Shown here: positions 61,258 through 64,000 of the stretch, piece after piece
How the letters are laid out: each line of letters opens with the position of its first letter
Position numbering within the stretch: the stretch's first letter is position 1
Assembly: GCA_033026295.1 (NCBI GenBank)
Contig: CM065169.1
Span: forward strand, 7,723,462 to 7,787,461
Direction of reading: 5' to 3'
Length of the DNA: 64,000 bases
Source: Channa striata
Lineage: Eukaryota > Chordata > Actinopteri > Anabantiformes > Channidae
The notes under the pieces: model-generated
Seen by the model: the letters and a program-made list of their open reading frames with translations, nothing else
Database searches by the model: none
What the model was told of the DNA's origin: nothing
Position numbers and translations under genes: made by a program

Positions 61258-62374
61258 TAGGTGTTGTCAGGCTTACAGAAGAAAATCAGTCACCCTTGTC
61301 CAGTGGCTGTTATTATGTGAAAGTAGCAGACTACTATGACCTGGTTAAAGAGTTACAGAACATTGTATGAATTTGAAATGTATTTTTTGTGAAGTGACAG
61401 CCCCAGCACACAACAGACAAACAGAACAATTAACTTCAGGGACACTGGTCACAGTTGCAAATTAATTAGGAGGTCGGGAGCTGTGGGAAAATGCTGTGAT
61501 CGACTGTTAATTGGTTAAGTGACATGAGGATTTTAACTCAAACAAAGGTTTGTGTTATACTTCCAGAGATGAGAGACGGTCAAAATAAGGAGGATGCACA
61601 ACAACACACATTTATTTGGGATTCATTATTCAGTATCTTCAGCCCTCTAAATACTAAACTTGTGGACTATGTTTTGGTAGTTTACACGTCTGGTAGTTGA
61701 AACTGTAGCAAAGTGACCATCTGTTTCGACTCATGATCACACGCAGACTCTAAGCAGATTTCTTTGTAATGCTCATTGTAAAAAGCTTGTACCAATGCAG
61801 GTGTACTGCTGTTCTCCATGTGTGTCTGCATTTTTCAGAACCTCTTCATATATAATTTTCTCACAAAACTCCCACTTTATAGTTGCAACTAAATTACGTA
61901 TTTATGCTGTGTGCAGATTTCATTTTTTACTTTTTGACATTTTCAAGTTTTTCCTGCATTTTCTGCTAGGAGATGAAGTGGCTGATGTCTATTTTATTAT
62001 GTCAGAGCAGCAAAGAAGGAGGCATTGGTCTAATTTTTGGGGGACGGCTGTATGAGTGAGAAAGTGTTTCTGATGAGGCTGGATATTAAACTAATGTTAT
62101 TGCATCTACTTTCTTATTCAGTTATATTTTTTAAAATGCTGCAGTTGAAATCAGTTAAAATTTCATTTTTATTTATTTATAAATCACCAAATTAGAACAA
62201 AAATCAAAAAACAAAAAAATCTCAAGCCACTTTACATACTGCGGTAACCTGACAAGATGTTAAGAAACTTCAGCTAATTTATGTGATGTCCTTTAGTCAT
62301 GGTTATAATTTCTTTGTATTTCAATTAGAGCTATTATATGAAAGTCATTTTCAATAAATGGGTGAAAGCTTTGC

Positions 62375-62475
62375 CAGAGTACCTGGTCTTGCCCAAGGAG
62401 ACTTTGTCACGCATCGAGGAAGAACCCTGTGGTTCGTGGATGACTGCTTTACCAACTGAGCTACGACATATGTAT
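62375..62475. repeat. Interspersed repeat with tRNA-like end
   Basis: TCTTGCCCAAGGAGACTTTG, GAGGAAGAACCCTGTGGTTC and CTGCTTTACCAACTGAGCTA follow the same order as the repeat at 35855-36090. The last part resembles a degraded tRNA-derived sequence but cannot fold into a functional tRNA. Confidence 0.5.
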
Positions 62476-63578
62476 ATACGGCAGCTCTTTTCTGTGTGTT
62501 TTTAACTATCTTTGTACTACTAAAAGTATTTAATCCTGTATCTTGTTATCTGATCTAAAATATACTGTTAATGTGGCAGTACATAACTGTGTCATTATGA
62601 TTAATACCTGGACCTGCAGCATCAGGAGATCAGGAGAGAGTCCAATGATTAAGAGAATAAACACAAAACTTTCTAAATGAATAAATTACACTCAGATTTT
62701 TGTAGACAACATGTATTATAGGTGTGGCAGTAGCCCCCTTACAGTCATCAATGACCCTGACATATGTTCACATGAATAAATAAAAGCAAAACCACAGACG
62801 TTGAGCTTCGGCTTTTGGGTGTGTTTGAAAGTGATAAAATCCGTTGTTTATCATGCATAAAAAACAACAGATGTTAGAATTAGATAAAGACTGTGGACGC
62901 GTCTCAAAGTGATAGAAGAGGTTTAGTGTAAAATGTTTTTTCCTTTGTCTTACTGGGCCCTCAACTTCCTCTGACTCCAACCAGATACTCCAACACAGCC
63001 AGAAACACTTTTAATCCCGAACACCGCACAACGGAAAGGCAACAAGCGAAAGCAGATATTTTGCTGCAACATCGGACGTTTTGGCGGAGAAAAATACTTT
63101 GCCTGGCAACATTTTATTAACATGTTCACTATCACTGTGTCAACATATTCCCACTATGTTCACAGAAATGCAATAATAATAAAATAAGGTGATGAGGTGG
63201 GTTCTGACTTTAGAAGTTTGGTAATAACTTTTTGGAAAAGTTTCCAAATGGAGTGAGGGCGCAGACGGGCGGAAGTGCACGGAGCGGAGCGCAGCTTCAA
63301 ATTGTGCAAGTCGTAAATAAAGAAGACGAAAAACGGCCAGTGCGGTGGAGAATCAGCTTGTTCCATCCAGGGAATTTAGGTGCTGTCTGACTTATGCGTT
63401 TCTCAGCTCTTCATATGTTGACGCTTTATAGGCTGCTTCTGGCTCTAGACGTGAGCTGAAACTGGTGATCGCAATAACTCTAAATCATAATGATTTTGTG
63501 TCCATTCTTACTCCAATTTAGATGTAAAATGTATTTATTAATTGAAAAGCAGGGATAGGAGGAAAGAACTGCGCTCAC

Positions 63579-63636
63579 CTCCACAAAGATGCTGCTGTCT
63601 CCCAAGAACCGCGGCGTCAAATGGGCAGAGTTCATG
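63579..63636 (-). other. Candidate 5' exon (58 nt) with start codon, gene unknown
   Basis: On the minus strand, CATTTTGCATGTCTAACAG is a good acceptor. It is followed immediately by C-ATG and a short open frame MNSAHLTPRFLGDSSIFVE, then a consensus donor GAG|GTGAGC. It could start an unseen gene. It could also be an upstream noncoding exon of cmah: spliced to 55853 it would read E-I-T-stop and so act as a uORF rather than extend the CMAH protein. No partner exon was found. Confidence 0.3.
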
Positions 63637-64000
63637 CTGTTAGACATGCAAAATGAAAGTGATGTTCTCCGTCCCACAAACGTATTTTGCCCTGTAAAAC
63701 TTCAGATGTGGGGCTGGAGTAGGCTACAAACAATATTCAAATAAATGTGTCATATAAATTCAAATTAATGTGTGAAGGTTTTTTTAAGTACAACTTCTTC
63801 ACCAAAAATGTATAGTACAAAGTATTCAATTAGAACAGAGACAACTGGTTATCTTATCTCCGTATTATAGTGGTTTGGTTTTGTGCTTTTAAACTTAAAT
63901 TGTCATAGTTACGCTGTGGAATTTTCCCATCAGGTGTAAGTATAGTGTTGACAGTGAGCAACTAAATATGTGACTGTGAACTGAACGTTCTCTGCATGCA

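Larger units (their letters stand above)
55854..64000. other. Upstream of cmah: intron/intergenic DNA, mostly repeats
   Basis: No complete gene is seen. The stretch may partly be the first intron of cmah, since coding exon 1 is preceded by a splice acceptor. Recognisable pieces are listed separately: repeats near 56140, 58020, 58551, 58900, 60767, 61165 and 62375, a (TA)n run at 59432-59452, an (ATT)n run near 60027-60048, and one candidate exon at 63579-63636. A GC-rich, CpG-containing patch at 63250-63310 is a possible promoter. The long frames at 57300-58170 are pyrimidine-rich noise. Confidence 0.55.

Noticed and set aside
62375..62475. Possible tRNA gene
   Set aside because: Only a tRNA-like string ending an interspersed repeat; no cloverleaf or complete A/B boxes could be found.

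Overview
The window is vertebrate nuclear DNA, almost certainly from a teleost fish. Genes have many short exons with GT-AG introns, the introns are AT-rich, and the intergenic DNA is full of fish-type transposon debris: L2-clade and RTE-like LINEs, Tc1/mariner elements and small nonautonomous repeats. No rRNA, tRNA, CRISPR or prokaryotic feature is seen.

Layout, left to right. (1) 81-3392, minus: the 5' four exons of a secreted carboxylesterase-family gene that runs off the left edge. (2) 4336-16564, plus: an 18-exon gene for a 995-residue uromodulin-like-1-type membrane protein (signal peptide, four FN3 modules, SEA-like segment, EGF, ZP module, furin site, TM helix). All 18 exon phases fit together. 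It is divergent from (1) across a 0.94 kb intergenic region. (3) 16.6-32.8 kb: a TE-rich interval holding two direct copies, about 8.6 kb apart, of a 2.7 kb segment. Each copy carries a single-exon minus-strand gene for a protein I cannot assign to any family. The right copy (28780-30615, 611 aa) is intact; the left copy (20152-21980) has a 1-base frameshift. The duplicated upstream DNA keeps a perfect CRE and, in the intact copy, an RFX-type X-box. (4) 32847-38767, plus: krr1, a ribosome-biogenesis KH protein, 10 exons, 377 aa. (5) 39385-41080, minus: glipr1-like CAP-domain membrane protein, 6 exons including a 27-nt microexon, 270 aa, convergent with krr1. (6) 43441-55848, minus: cmah, CMP-Neu5Ac hydroxylase, 14 coding exons. 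(7) 55.9-64 kb: mostly repeats, with one candidate 5' exon at 63579-63636.

Two observations stand out. First, cmah is complete in every exon and splice site except for one missing base in a C-run of coding exon 2 (91 bp instead of the 92 bp needed). This puts a stop codon just after the Rieske module. From memory of the literature, this is the counterpart of the 92-bp exon whose loss inactivated human CMAH, so it is either an independent lesion in the same exon or a homopolymer error. Second, the duplicated orphan gene is the best candidate for something undescribed: long, single-exon, locally multi-copy, with a conserved CRE/X-box promoter of the kind associated with ciliated or spermatogenic cells.

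The genes do not form a functional pathway. krr1 next to glipr1 reflects old vertebrate synteny (both lie together on human 12q21), and the rest is ordinary gene neighbourhood. Exon coordinates come from reading splice consensus and phase by eye; repeat boundaries are approximate.
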